This document shows, piece by piece, positions 9,273-17,507 of a DNA stretch of 64,000 nucleotides; position 1 is the first letter of the stretch; the number at the start of each line of letters is the position of its first letter. Made by a program: the position numbers and the translations under genes. This DNA is from Cylindrospermum stagnale PCC 7417 (GTDB lineage: Bacteria > Cyanobacteriota > Cyanobacteriia > Cyanobacteriales > Nostocaceae), in contig NC_019757.1 in NCBI RefSeq assembly GCF_000317535.1, positions 2,496,501 to 2,560,500 on the forward strand, given 5' to 3'. The notes beneath the pieces are model-generated. The model saw nothing but the letters and a program-made list of their open reading frames with translations. It ran no database searches and had not been told where the DNA came from.

Positions 9273-9447
9273 CACAGTGTCTCCTTTGTGTAAGTTAAAC
9301 TTTTACTTTGGTGCTAGTTAGCCAAAGAGTTTTTAGGATCAGGACTTACATAAAAATGAAGTGAAAGCCTTGATTTCCCCTACATTTCCTACTTAATACC
9401 TAAGTTCTAAGTATGTCTGAATCACTAGATTCAATCGAGAACTTCCG

Positions 9448-9918
9448 TCACTGGTAAAAGTTAGGTTCGTTCTCAGTTATGTCAGGCGTATACTGAGGAA
9501 CTACAGTCGATTGGGATGTAAACACAGGTTGGGAATACTTGACAAAACCTAAAAGCTGTGCCGCGCTATTAAAATACTTTGCCCAAGATTGAACTCTGGG
9601 GTCTTTCTGCCAGTTAGCTTGGGAGACAGTTACTGATAACAACGGAACTTGCTGCCCATAATTTTCACCCATAACATTGACGGTCAGGTCTGTCATTTCA
9701 GGACTGGACTGAAAGGTTTGCTGAATGGATTTTTTAGCTAAGGCTTCCGCGAATTGCACCAGAGTGGGAAAAGTTTGATTTTCTTGGGAGTTGAGAGTTA
9801 AGTTTAGTTGCCCAGTTTCGGCACGGGCTGAAATGGCAAGATTTAAAGAGACGGCAACAGAACACAGCAAAATCTGGGGATATGTTGCCCAGTTTCGGGG
9901 GAACATACTTAATCTCAT
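9448..9918 (-). CDS. conserved secreted protein ending in EPNFYQ
   Basis: The 156-residue protein has a signal peptide (hydrophobic stretch ILLCSVAVSLNLAISARA) and a mature region of about 125 residues with no domain I recognise. The start is taken at the ATG that overlaps the stop of the upstream transporter (TAATG at 9920-9916), which implies translational coupling; an open frame extends further upstream but would overlap the transporter. The protein closes with ENEPNFYQ, the same hexapeptide as its downstream neighbour. The coupling to a cation-efflux gene and the proximity of a zinc-dependent phosphatase suggest an envelope role connected with metal or phosphate, but this is only inference from position. 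Confidence 0.6.
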   Translation of the reverse strand: MRLSMFPRNWATYPQILLCSVAVSLNLAISARAETGQLNLTLNSQENQTFPTLVQFAEALAKKSIQQTFQSSPEMTDLTVNVMGENYGQQVPLLSVTVSQANWQKDPRVQSWAKYFNSAAQLLGFVKYSQPVFTSQSTVVPQYTPDITENEPNFYQ

Positions 9919-10751
9919 TAAATAAGCTCCTGTAAAGATGGAAATAATAACTTTTCTGCTTGCTGTCGCTGACCAACCGTGAGCCATTGACTGACGCTAC
10001 AGTTTTCTGTTTGCAGATCACATAAGCAGTCACCATTGGCTATATTGGTAACTTTACCGCGCAGACAATGAATGCTCTGAGTCACTTGAGTTGCCGCAAA
10101 AAGGGCTATCAGACATGCTACTACTAAGCTGATGACTCCATCTGCCCAAGTCCAATTTAGCCAGATAACTGCGATCGCAGCCAGCACTGTTCCCACTGAA
10201 CTGACTAAATCCGCCAAGAAGTGAAGAAATACACCCCTCATATTCAGGTCATGACGGCTACATCCATGTAAATAGAGGGCATTAAAGCTGTTAACCCCTA
10301 GTCCAAGCAATGCGGTTGCTAACATCGGTAAGCCAAGAATCTCTGGAGATGGAGATTGCAACCGAACCAGCGCTTCTTTGACAATCCAGCCAGCAATACA
10401 GGCCAAACCTATACCGTTAACTAGAGCCGCCAAAACTTCCAATCGATAGCCCCCAAATACAGTTCCTTTGGACATAGATCGAGATAGCCAGATTGCCAAT
10501 AGTGCCAGACCCAAAGCTGCCACATCCGAAAGAATGTGCTCTGCATCTGCCAAAAGGGACAGGCTATGGCTCAAAATGCCCGCACTTAATTCCACACCAA
10601 AAAAAAAGCTCAGTAAAATCAAAGCAGTCCACAGCGCTTGGAGCTTCTGCTTAACTTGGTTTGATTGCCTTGAACCTGAACTGGGAAATTGATTGGAAGC
10701 TGACTCAAATGCCAAGCTGTCAGTTAGATGCTTCTGCACCGAAAGCACCAT
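9918..10751 (-). CDS. cation diffusion facilitator family transporter
   Basis: The 277-residue inner-membrane protein has about six transmembrane segments and resembles CzcD/ZitB-type divalent-metal/proton antiporters that export Zn, Co or Cd. The paired metal-site motifs are HILSD in the second helix and HFLAD in the fifth. Preceding HILSD is the family segment SHSLSLLADAE. The last 50 residues do not look like the usual cytoplasmic ferredoxin-like dimerisation domain: after the sixth helix comes a Cys-containing tail (NGDCLCDLQTENC), so the C-terminal domain is short or lost. The stop overlaps the start of the next secreted protein by one base. Confidence 0.85.
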   Translation of the reverse strand: MVLSVQKHLTDSLAFESASNQFPSSGSRQSNQVKQKLQALWTALILLSFFFGVELSAGILSHSLSLLADAEHILSDVAALGLALLAIWLSRSMSKGTVFGGYRLEVLAALVNGIGLACIAGWIVKEALVRLQSPSPEILGLPMLATALLGLGVNSFNALYLHGCSRHDLNMRGVFLHFLADLVSSVGTVLAAIAVIWLNWTWADGVISLVVACLIALFAATQVTQSIHCLRGKVTNIANGDCLCDLQTENCSVSQWLTVGQRQQAEKLLFPSLQELI

Positions 10752-11007
10752 GCTTAATTCCTAAATGTTTATACATACTTACTCAACTTTACCAGTATCA
10801 TAATTAACATTTTAGTAAGAAACGTTTAATTTTAAGTAAAGCTAATTCCAGTTTTGGGTAAATTCGTAATATTATCAAATTACTTTATACAAAGGTATTT
10901 GCTCTGCCTCTACTAGCAGAAACACGTTTGATGAAATTATTTCAATAGAAAGTTTTCTCTTCTGAGAAAATTTATCACTCATTACCGAGAACGCTTTCAC
11001 TTCACCT

Positions 11008-11628
11008 TCAGGTTTCTCTAATCCAGAGTGCCAACCCTCCGCTACGACCGCGAGCGGCAATGAAATCTTCAGTCACCAAAAAAAATCCAAAGAAGGGTTG
11101 TTTAGCTATCGACTGATTGTAGAAATCCTCTGCTTGAAATTTACTAGAGCGAATCCGCCCGTTGTAAATAACTAGACCAAACAAACTGAGGAGCATCTGG
11201 GTAAAGTCAAACGCCAATAAATTTTTCTTGCCTAAATATTGGGCTGGCCCCGTGAGTTTCAACATCAATGAACCCAATTGCACCTGATTACCAATTTCGC
11301 CTTTGCCTGAATCTGTTTCTAAGTTGGCATTGAAGGAAATATGGGCAGCGACAAATTTGGGCAAATAAAATCCCTTACCCAAGATAATTCCCCCGCGCTT
11401 TCTGACTTTACGAGTGCCAGTGGCAAAGCAAAGCCGCCATTCGCCCACAAGCGACTCAAAGGCATAATTTAGCCGTTGCTGCTTGGCAGCTTTTTCTGCT
11501 TGTAGCAGCGCATTGACCAATAAAGACGCAGTAGGCAGTTCACCTCCTTGTCCTCGATACGCAGTCGCTGCCTGGAATAGCACGTCGGCAAAATCAGGTG
11601 TAGTTGTAGGTGTCAAATTAGCTGTCAT
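11008..11628 (-). CDS. conserved hypothetical, possibly PAP/fibrillin-like
   Basis: This is a 206-residue protein with no signal peptide. ATG at 11628 is preferred over an upstream TTG. The segment LVGEWRLCFATGTRK followed by a beta-rich middle (FNANLETDSGKG, GSLMLKLTGPAQYLG) resembles the lipocalin-like plastid-lipid-associated (fibrillin) fold seen in cyanobacteria and plastids, where such proteins associate with thylakoid lipids. I recognise this only loosely. It stands alone with about 210-255 nt of non-coding sequence on each side. Confidence 0.55.
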   Translation of the reverse strand: MTANLTPTTTPDFADVLFQAATAYRGQGGELPTASLLVNALLQAEKAAKQQRLNYAFESLVGEWRLCFATGTRKVRKRGGIILGKGFYLPKFVAAHISFNANLETDSGKGEIGNQVQLGSLMLKLTGPAQYLGKKNLLAFDFTQMLLSLFGLVIYNGRIRSSKFQAEDFYNQSIAKQPFFGFFLVTEDFIAARGRSGGLALWIRET

Positions 11629-11851
11629 CAAGAACCCCAAAATTAACTTTTATCGGCGATACGTATGAGCAAATGCATTAGTGTATAAAGATTTCATCAT
11701 TTTTCAGGTATTTCTGGGGTTTTTTCTGGGACGCTAAATAGTACAATTGTTCTAGTGAAGAAACTTTTAGTTTTGGCTGTTACGTTCGCTGTTTGAGCGG
11801 GCGCTTCGCGGCATCGCCTTTAAAAAAAACCCTTAGTACAAGCTCAATACT

Positions 11852-12529
11852 ATGATGACACCAGTCCAAGGTGCAAATAAGGCCCCAATTAACTCTCAAG
11901 CAATTGCTCAATCCAAGTTTGAGCAATACGTTGAACAAAAACCTGATGCGGTCAAGAGCGTTAGTGCGGAAAATTTTTCTTTCCAAACCCTTGCTGAAGT
12001 CACTAAGACAATTTTACATTATGCTTTTTGGCTAGCCGAACAAAAACAGCAGCTCTCTTTAAAGGAGTATAGAAAGCTACTTTTTGACCAAGGTTGGGAA
12101 GGTGAGGAAAAAAGATATCTCAAGATTGCAGCCGCATTTGGTAAGTTTTCGCCCCAAGATTTCGCACGAGTTGAACCTAGAACTATATATCAGCTAGCTG
12201 AGAACAGCAGAAAGTACCAGCAAGTTATAGATAGGCTTTTGGACTTAAGCGAAATCACCCAAGAAGCTGTACGCTCTCTCACCAAAAAGCAGCCTACTTC
12301 TAAAGAAACAAGACCTGAGAAACCTAGTATTTGGCGACGGACAAAAAATGGTGGTAGATACTGCCAAGTTCCGCCGATTCACGAAGTTTCAGAGCAGACT
12401 GGAACTACTCTGCAAAAAATGATGGATGAAGAAGGATTGAGCGCCCAGCAGATTGTGGCAGAAGCAATTGCGCTGCGAAAGGCATATCAGGAAGGGCGAC
12501 TGGTACTGAGAGAAGAAAAGGTGGTTTAA
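11852..12529 (+). CDS. conserved protein of unknown function
   Basis: The 225-residue, mostly helical and charged protein begins at a double ATG (11852/11855). There is no signal peptide or membrane segment. The first 150 residues (SLKEYRKLLFDQGWEGEEKRYLKIA...) look like a DNA- or partner-binding helical domain. A low-complexity basic linker follows, then a C-terminal module starting RYCQVPPIHEVSEQTG that ends in coiled-coil-prone EAIALRKAYQEGRL. I do not recognise a family and assign no function. It ends 11 nt from the convergent metalloprotease gene. Confidence 0.5.
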   Translation: MMTPVQGANKAPINSQAIAQSKFEQYVEQKPDAVKSVSAENFSFQTLAEVTKTILHYAFWLAEQKQQLSLKEYRKLLFDQGWEGEEKRYLKIAAAFGKFSPQDFARVEPRTIYQLAENSRKYQQVIDRLLDLSEITQEAVRSLTKKQPTSKETRPEKPSIWRRTKNGGRYCQVPPIHEVSEQTGTTLQKMMDEEGLSAQQIVAEAIALRKAYQEGRLVLREEKVV

Positions 12530-12540
12530 CTTCGTGACAC

Positions 12541-15381
12541 CTACCGACTTAATGCTTTAGTGATGCGATCGCCAGAAAATTCCAAGTGAGCTAGTGTATA
12601 AATATCAAGTTTTTCAGCAAATTGTTTGAGCCTGAGATCAATAGCTGTTTGCAGTTGGTGCAATTCATACCAAGCCAGTGTATGCCCATCTTCAGGTGCA
12701 TCAGTGCGACGCAACACCATTTCTAGCAAAATATTCAGATGTTCCCGTTGTAATGAACGGCGGATGCTAGAAATTGGCTTTAGTTCCCCTGAGGCTAAAA
12801 CTTCCGTCCAGACACCTTTTTGCAAGGTGTCGAACAGTTCGGGGATCGAGAGTGCTTGCCCTGGTGGGGATTTTAATTCTATATCCTGTAAACGATTTAG
12901 GCGATCGCTGTCTAATAGCGATCGCAATACTCCACTTTGGAAGCGCAAAATGCGATCGTGAATTGGATAATCAAGGCGGTTGTATGGTACAGCGCTACCC
13001 CAGTGTTGCCAACGCGACGGCGCTAGCTGATTCAGCAATTGTGGCGAAAAACTAAAAGCATCCTCAGCAAACACATACTCTTGCAACTTCGCCAATGCCT
13101 GACGTTGTTTTAAAAGTGAAACTGGTACAAATGCCCAAGAACTGTCATCACTAGCATGGTGACGCCGAAAAGATTGCCCACCAATATATTTAGACAGCAA
13201 GGTGGCATTACGAAAATAGTATTTAAGTACTCTATTAAATAAAACGCGCAGGTTACTATAGCTTTCTCCTCTCGATAGATAACCCTGATCAAGGCGCTGC
13301 CACATAACTCGAGCATTATCCATCTGCCACTGAGAATAAACTAGCACGTCGCTACTCATATCCCAGACATTTGCCAGCGGATTGATGTCCCAGATATCTT
13401 CATCAGTAGCGTAAGATAATTCTGGTTGAGGCGACGCCAGCGCAATCTGTTCCAAAAAACCTTTTTCCGCTTCCGGAATAATTGCCTCAAGTGCTGCATG
13501 AGAGCTTTTTTTATAGCCATACGCAATTGCCCATTCGTCATAGGGCCCAACAACCCCTGGAAAATAGTCACCTTGCAGCACTCCCTGCGGTGCTATGTTC
13601 ACCGGTAGATAGTCCATCACCGAACCCACTAAACCTCTGGTGTGAGTGATTTCGGTGTTATTTAATTCTTGGGGCGCTAACATGGTGCTACCGTGGAAAT
13701 TGTGGCGCAAACCGAGAGTGTGCCCGACTTCATGCGCGATAAGAGAACGCAAATATTGATGCACATACTCCTTCATCGCTTCACTATTTGGCGTAGTATT
13801 TGGCAAAATTGACAACGCCAGCGCCCCCATAGCTGCTTGCTCTGAAGACTCAGCGCCGTAGCAGAAGTCGTTGTCTACTAAAAGTTGCTTTGGAACAGTC
13901 TCAAAACCTTTCTGACTTTTCACATCATCTGGAAAAGCTAACGCGAAACCTAACCCCCCAGCCCCCTTCCCTACTAGGGAAGGGGGAGAATTCAAAGCCT
14001 CACTAAGAGCAGGAGAGAGGTTTTCCACATCCGGTGAAAAGTCAGCAAAACCTTTCCCTTGACATGGATTTTTTCCCAGTTGCGAAAAATTTCCATTCAT
14101 CAGTGCGCGAGATTCTTGCTGAATTGAGCGCACCATATTGGCATCGACGATAATATCTGCATCCAATATTTCCCCAGTGAGTGGGTTGACGCGCATCGGG
14201 CCACTGGCAAAACCTGCGTCCAGAGAATTGAACCAGCGAATAGTGTTGTAGCGTACATCTGCCGGATGCCAATCAGCATTATCTGGCATTTGTCGAACTT
14301 CAATAGCATTTTGAAATCCTGCTTTCTCAAATGCTTTGTTCCACATCAGGACACCTTCACGAATCGCGTCACGGTACAACTGTGGTACAGCATTTTCAAT
14401 CCAAAATACAATTGGCTTTTTGGGTGGAGATAAAACTGCGTCAGGGTCAGCTGGTTCAAGATGCCAACGATTGATGTAACGTACAAATGGTTCTTGAGCG
14501 TTACTGTTAGAAAAATCTTGGAACGCAGTAATAAAATATCCTACTCTGTCATCGGCAAATCTGGGAACATAACCGTTGTTTTCTCTAAGCTGGGAAAAAC
14601 TGTAGTGTACCTTCAGGGTGAGTGCCCTGCTATCAGGTAAGGTGACTAAATTCGCTCCTTCAAGTGATGAAAAGCCATAAATAGAATCAATCTCTACATT
14701 TTTTGGGAAACTGTTAACATCACCAAAATACGACTTGCTTTTTTCCAGGCGATAATCAGCCTGCAAAGAGTATTTCAATAAAGTTGTTAATCCAGGAAAA
14801 TCCTGCATTAGCAAATCGTCTAGATTAATCAAAATATTTTTACTGCGCGGATCAATACTGTCTATTTCAAGTGAATAAAGAACTGAATCGCTAAATGAAC
14901 GAGCAAGTGAGCGTTGTTCTGGTGTACTTGGTTCTGTACGGAATTTGACATTACGAATAACAAAGTGCAAATTATTGTTTACTCGCTGGAAATAAAAGAG
15001 GAAATCAGAAAGAGGTAATCCGCTATAAATACCATTCTCTCCAACGCCCGATTCTAATGTCACTGTAGCTAGGTAGTTTTTATTTAGCTGCTCTGGCTCA
15101 AGTTCCAAATAAATTTGGTCTGAGTCATCACGTCGATAAAGTGTGAAGAGTCCTTCTAGCTTATTGGTACCATTAACTATCTCGCGAAATCGCCAAAAAT
15201 CTTCCTTTCTAATCTCCCCAATATTGCCATCAGCACTTGCTAAGTTTTCAACTACTGGGAGTGCGTTTAATTGCTGCACATCAAGATTTGAAAGTTGGTT
15301 GGCGACAGCGTAATTAGGAAATAGAAACAACTTATACAGCAGTAATGTTAAAATTGCTAATTTCGTTATCCAGTATCTCAT
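12541..15381 (-). CDS. secreted zinc-dependent metalloprotease (DUF5117/DUF4953 type)
   Basis: The 946-residue exported protein has an N-terminal signal sequence (LTLLLYKLFLFPNYAVA). The extended metzincin-like zinc motif HEVGHTLGLRH lies at H550, E551, H554 and H560. The preceding N-terminal half corresponds to the DUF5117-like region (YLATVTLESGVGENG, FRTEPSTPEQRSLARSF) and the part after the zinc site is DUF4953-like. The substrate is unknown. Around residues 461-478 the sequence NSPPSLVGKGAGGLG is the translation of a dispersed GC-rich palindrome (13962-13986) that has been absorbed in frame just ahead of the catalytic region. The gene is convergent with the preceding one and follows 636 nt of non-coding sequence. 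Confidence 0.85.
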   Translation of the reverse strand: MRYWITKLAILTLLLYKLFLFPNYAVANQLSNLDVQQLNALPVVENLASADGNIGEIRKEDFWRFREIVNGTNKLEGLFTLYRRDDSDQIYLELEPEQLNKNYLATVTLESGVGENGIYSGLPLSDFLFYFQRVNNNLHFVIRNVKFRTEPSTPEQRSLARSFSDSVLYSLEIDSIDPRSKNILINLDDLLMQDFPGLTTLLKYSLQADYRLEKSKSYFGDVNSFPKNVEIDSIYGFSSLEGANLVTLPDSRALTLKVHYSFSQLRENNGYVPRFADDRVGYFITAFQDFSNSNAQEPFVRYINRWHLEPADPDAVLSPPKKPIVFWIENAVPQLYRDAIREGVLMWNKAFEKAGFQNAIEVRQMPDNADWHPADVRYNTIRWFNSLDAGFASGPMRVNPLTGEILDADIIVDANMVRSIQQESRALMNGNFSQLGKNPCQGKGFADFSPDVENLSPALSEALNSPPSLVGKGAGGLGFALAFPDDVKSQKGFETVPKQLLVDNDFCYGAESSEQAAMGALALSILPNTTPNSEAMKEYVHQYLRSLIAHEVGHTLGLRHNFHGSTMLAPQELNNTEITHTRGLVGSVMDYLPVNIAPQGVLQGDYFPGVVGPYDEWAIAYGYKKSSHAALEAIIPEAEKGFLEQIALASPQPELSYATDEDIWDINPLANVWDMSSDVLVYSQWQMDNARVMWQRLDQGYLSRGESYSNLRVLFNRVLKYYFRNATLLSKYIGGQSFRRHHASDDSSWAFVPVSLLKQRQALAKLQEYVFAEDAFSFSPQLLNQLAPSRWQHWGSAVPYNRLDYPIHDRILRFQSGVLRSLLDSDRLNRLQDIELKSPPGQALSIPELFDTLQKGVWTEVLASGELKPISSIRRSLQREHLNILLEMVLRRTDAPEDGHTLAWYELHQLQTAIDLRLKQFAEKLDIYTLAHLEFSGDRITKALSR
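13946..13999. repeat. dispersed palindromic repeat inside a CDS
   Basis: The 10-nt arms CCCCCTTCCC (13962-13971) and GGGAAGGGGG (13977-13986) pair perfectly around the loop TACTA, flanked by CCTAACCCCCCAG. This form is familiar as an intergenic dispersed repeat of cyanobacteria. Here it encodes the peptide SPPSLVGKGAGGLG within the metalloprotease. Confidence 0.7.
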
Positions 15382-16017
15382 CCTTTAGTTTTCCACCTGA
15401 AGCGGTTCTCATTTCGAGGAAAAAATGTGGATTACAGCAGAAATCATTTTATTTAGACCACAGCGCAGAGACGTTGCATACAAAGTCTCTACAGGATTTT
15501 TAATTTCCCATAAAGTGGTTCATTTACCTGAAAATAGCTGTAATGAGTCGTTTGCAAATCGCCCAAATACTTAGGGCTTGCACACTATATAAATCCACCT
15601 CGGTCAGATCAACAATTGTTTGTCACCAGGCAAAACAACGCCACTAGTCTAAAAGTATTGAGTCATTAGATGGCTGTTAGGGCTTTTCAGCGATTTTTCA
15701 TCTATTAAATAAATTTAACTATACAACAATATTTATGTCTTAAGATAGATGGTTTGTAAAATTAAAGATGTATGTGTTTTTGAATATATCTGTAACTTAA
15801 AATAATAAATGTATCTAAAAATACAATTGAATTGCAGGGTATATCGCGCGGAGCGCCCTTGGTCTTGACGAGGCAATCATAGTATCTTTGGAAGCATCTC
15901 ACTTCAATTGCCGTCTATGGATAACCCGGTTAATCCAACGTCTAAACTCTCGTTTGAGGTGGCGAACGAGAGTTTAGCTCGCAGTATATTATTTTTTAAC
16001 AGAAATTGAGATTTGAG
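15382..16017. other. 636-nt intergenic region
   Basis: No protein or RNA gene could be supported. It should hold the metalloprotease promoter at its left end. It contains A/T-rich stretches (15700-15830) and a strong hairpin at 15942-15977, listed separately. Confidence 0.4.
15942..15977. terminator. perfect 13-bp hairpin downstream of the DUF4336 gene
   Basis: The arms CTAAACTCTCGTT (15942-15954) and AACGAGAGTTTAG (15965-15977) pair perfectly over a 10-nt loop. It sits 40 nt past the stop of the minus-strand DUF4336 gene. There is no good T tract on that strand, so it may be a repeat or processing signal rather than a classical terminator. Confidence 0.45.
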
Positions 16018-17262
16018 CTACACCTTGTCTTTGGCTGGAGTCGCAATGCCTCGTCTAAGCAGATCCGCCTCAATTTCCTTGATAAATCTCAAATCTTCTG
16101 CCAACATTGGCTGGTTTACAGTTACAGATAAATCCTCACTCGCAGAGGGTTGCTTTTCTAGAAAAGCAAATGCCTGGCGAAATTGATCGGGACTTGCTGA
16201 AATTGGCGAGTCAAAGTGACAAGATATAATCTGCTGAAAATCCCAACTCGCCACCTTGTCAGCCCAGTCGAGTACCTGTCTCGGTGCCTGGGGAAGAATC
16301 AGAGTTTGCAGAATCGGTGCTACAAATGGACGCCCATTACCACGCAGGGCAGTGAATGACTGCTGCCAGTTCTCTTGCCAGCGAAAGGGAAATAAACCGA
16401 AGTACGCCTTTCTGGAACGGTCTGGTGCTCTTTTGGCATCACTAAACATCTGCGAGAGTCCAGTAACTTCCAGCGCACAGGGACGAAAGTAAATTGCAAA
16501 TAGTGAGATGCGTTGCCATCCCTGACGACGGTTTGCTTCATTATTATCGATGGCTTGAAGTGCATTTTCCCTAGCGTGAAACAGCAAGGGGTATGGGTCT
16601 AATTGCAGAATCTCCGGTGGATTTTCAGGTACAGACAGCACAGAATCGGTCACCAGCAGGGTGCGAGATGGCTTGTGAAATACTGCAACTTCTACAAAAG
16701 ACCCCCGTCCTAGGTTGATGTCTAGCACTTCATAGTCAAACTCATCGCCAAAAGGATTTTGGCTGTTGTCCTCTGGCAGTACCTGAGTGCGTTTTTGGGG
16801 AAAACCCAACCAACTGAGGGGTAAGTTAATTGGAAAACTCCACTGGTGTGGGGCAACAAACACCATAGCTGTTGTAAATTTTCTGGCGAAGGGGCCAACA
16901 AAGATTTTATGCTCTAAACCAGAACTGGTGGGTAGGATGATGTATTTAACATCACCGTGCTTTGCTACTAATTCGTTAACTAGGCGGATACATTCTGGTG
17001 TTGGTGCAACGGGTGCGTAGACGAGGAGACCCCCTGCTTCTAGTTTGACGATGGTCATACGAATCGGCACGATAGTGTAGAGAATGCCGTGTAGCTGGTC
17101 AAATGTCCAGATGGTATCCTTAACTATTTCCCGACGCAGTGTCCGCCGGTTGCCGTAAGGATAAAGTGGTAGAGCAGGCCAGAACGGCCATGACCAATCG
17201 TTGCTTTGATGTATCTTTTGTTCCTGCGGCCGTTTCCTCGACTTACCTTTCTCAGCGTTCAT
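16018..17262 (-). CDS. DUF4336 domain protein
   Basis: The 414-residue protein matches the cyanobacterial DUF4336 family in its characteristic opening (WPFWPALPLYPYGNRRTLRREI, DTIWTFDQLHGILYTIVPIRMT). This family is thought to have a metallo-beta-lactamase-like fold; the middle carries YIILPTSSGLEHKIFVGPFAR and an LLVTDSVLSVPENPPEIL segment where metal ligands would lie. I could not identify a full HxHxDH motif, so catalytic activity is uncertain. No signal peptide is seen; the N-terminus is strongly basic and polar. It is monocistronic. Confidence 0.75.
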   Translation of the reverse strand: MNAEKGKSRKRPQEQKIHQSNDWSWPFWPALPLYPYGNRRTLRREIVKDTIWTFDQLHGILYTIVPIRMTIVKLEAGGLLVYAPVAPTPECIRLVNELVAKHGDVKYIILPTSSGLEHKIFVGPFARKFTTAMVFVAPHQWSFPINLPLSWLGFPQKRTQVLPEDNSQNPFGDEFDYEVLDINLGRGSFVEVAVFHKPSRTLLVTDSVLSVPENPPEILQLDPYPLLFHARENALQAIDNNEANRRQGWQRISLFAIYFRPCALEVTGLSQMFSDAKRAPDRSRKAYFGLFPFRWQENWQQSFTALRGNGRPFVAPILQTLILPQAPRQVLDWADKVASWDFQQIISCHFDSPISASPDQFRQAFAFLEKQPSASEDLSVTVNQPMLAEDLRFIKEIEADLLRRGIATPAKDKV

Positions 17263-17299
17263 GTTCGTTCTACCAACTTTTTGCCTCTTTCCAATTTCT

Positions 17300-17350
17300 A
17301 AGATGCGTCAGGGGACGCATCCTACAGGTGGCGTGCGTTAGGGAACGCAC
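17300..17350. repeat. dispersed hairpin pair
   Basis: Two short hairpins follow each other: GATGCGT facing ACGCATC, then GTGCGT facing ACGCAC, joined by CCTACAGGTG. A related GATGCATC/GCATCCTAC element occurs near 35169-35194. These look like dispersed genomic repeats. Confidence 0.45.
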
Positions 17351-17507
17351 TTTATTAGTACTTTTAATGACATTTTCTGTTAATACGTAATACCAATTCC
17401 CCATAAGTAAGATTGAAATAATAATAATTTTTTTTGTAGTGAGTGATTTATCTCTCTCTACGAGAATTTTAAGGACTAAAGTCCTTACTACAAGCTTTAT
17501 TTTAATT

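Noticed and set aside
9276-9447. Pho box upstream of the phosphatase pair
   Set aside because: Some TTAA-containing octamer-like words occur but not three copies with regular spacing, so a PhoB-type site cannot be claimed.
10875-11060. 61-codon minus-strand open frame
   Set aside because: It overlaps the end of the fibrillin-like gene in another frame, has no protein-like motif and no convincing ribosome site.
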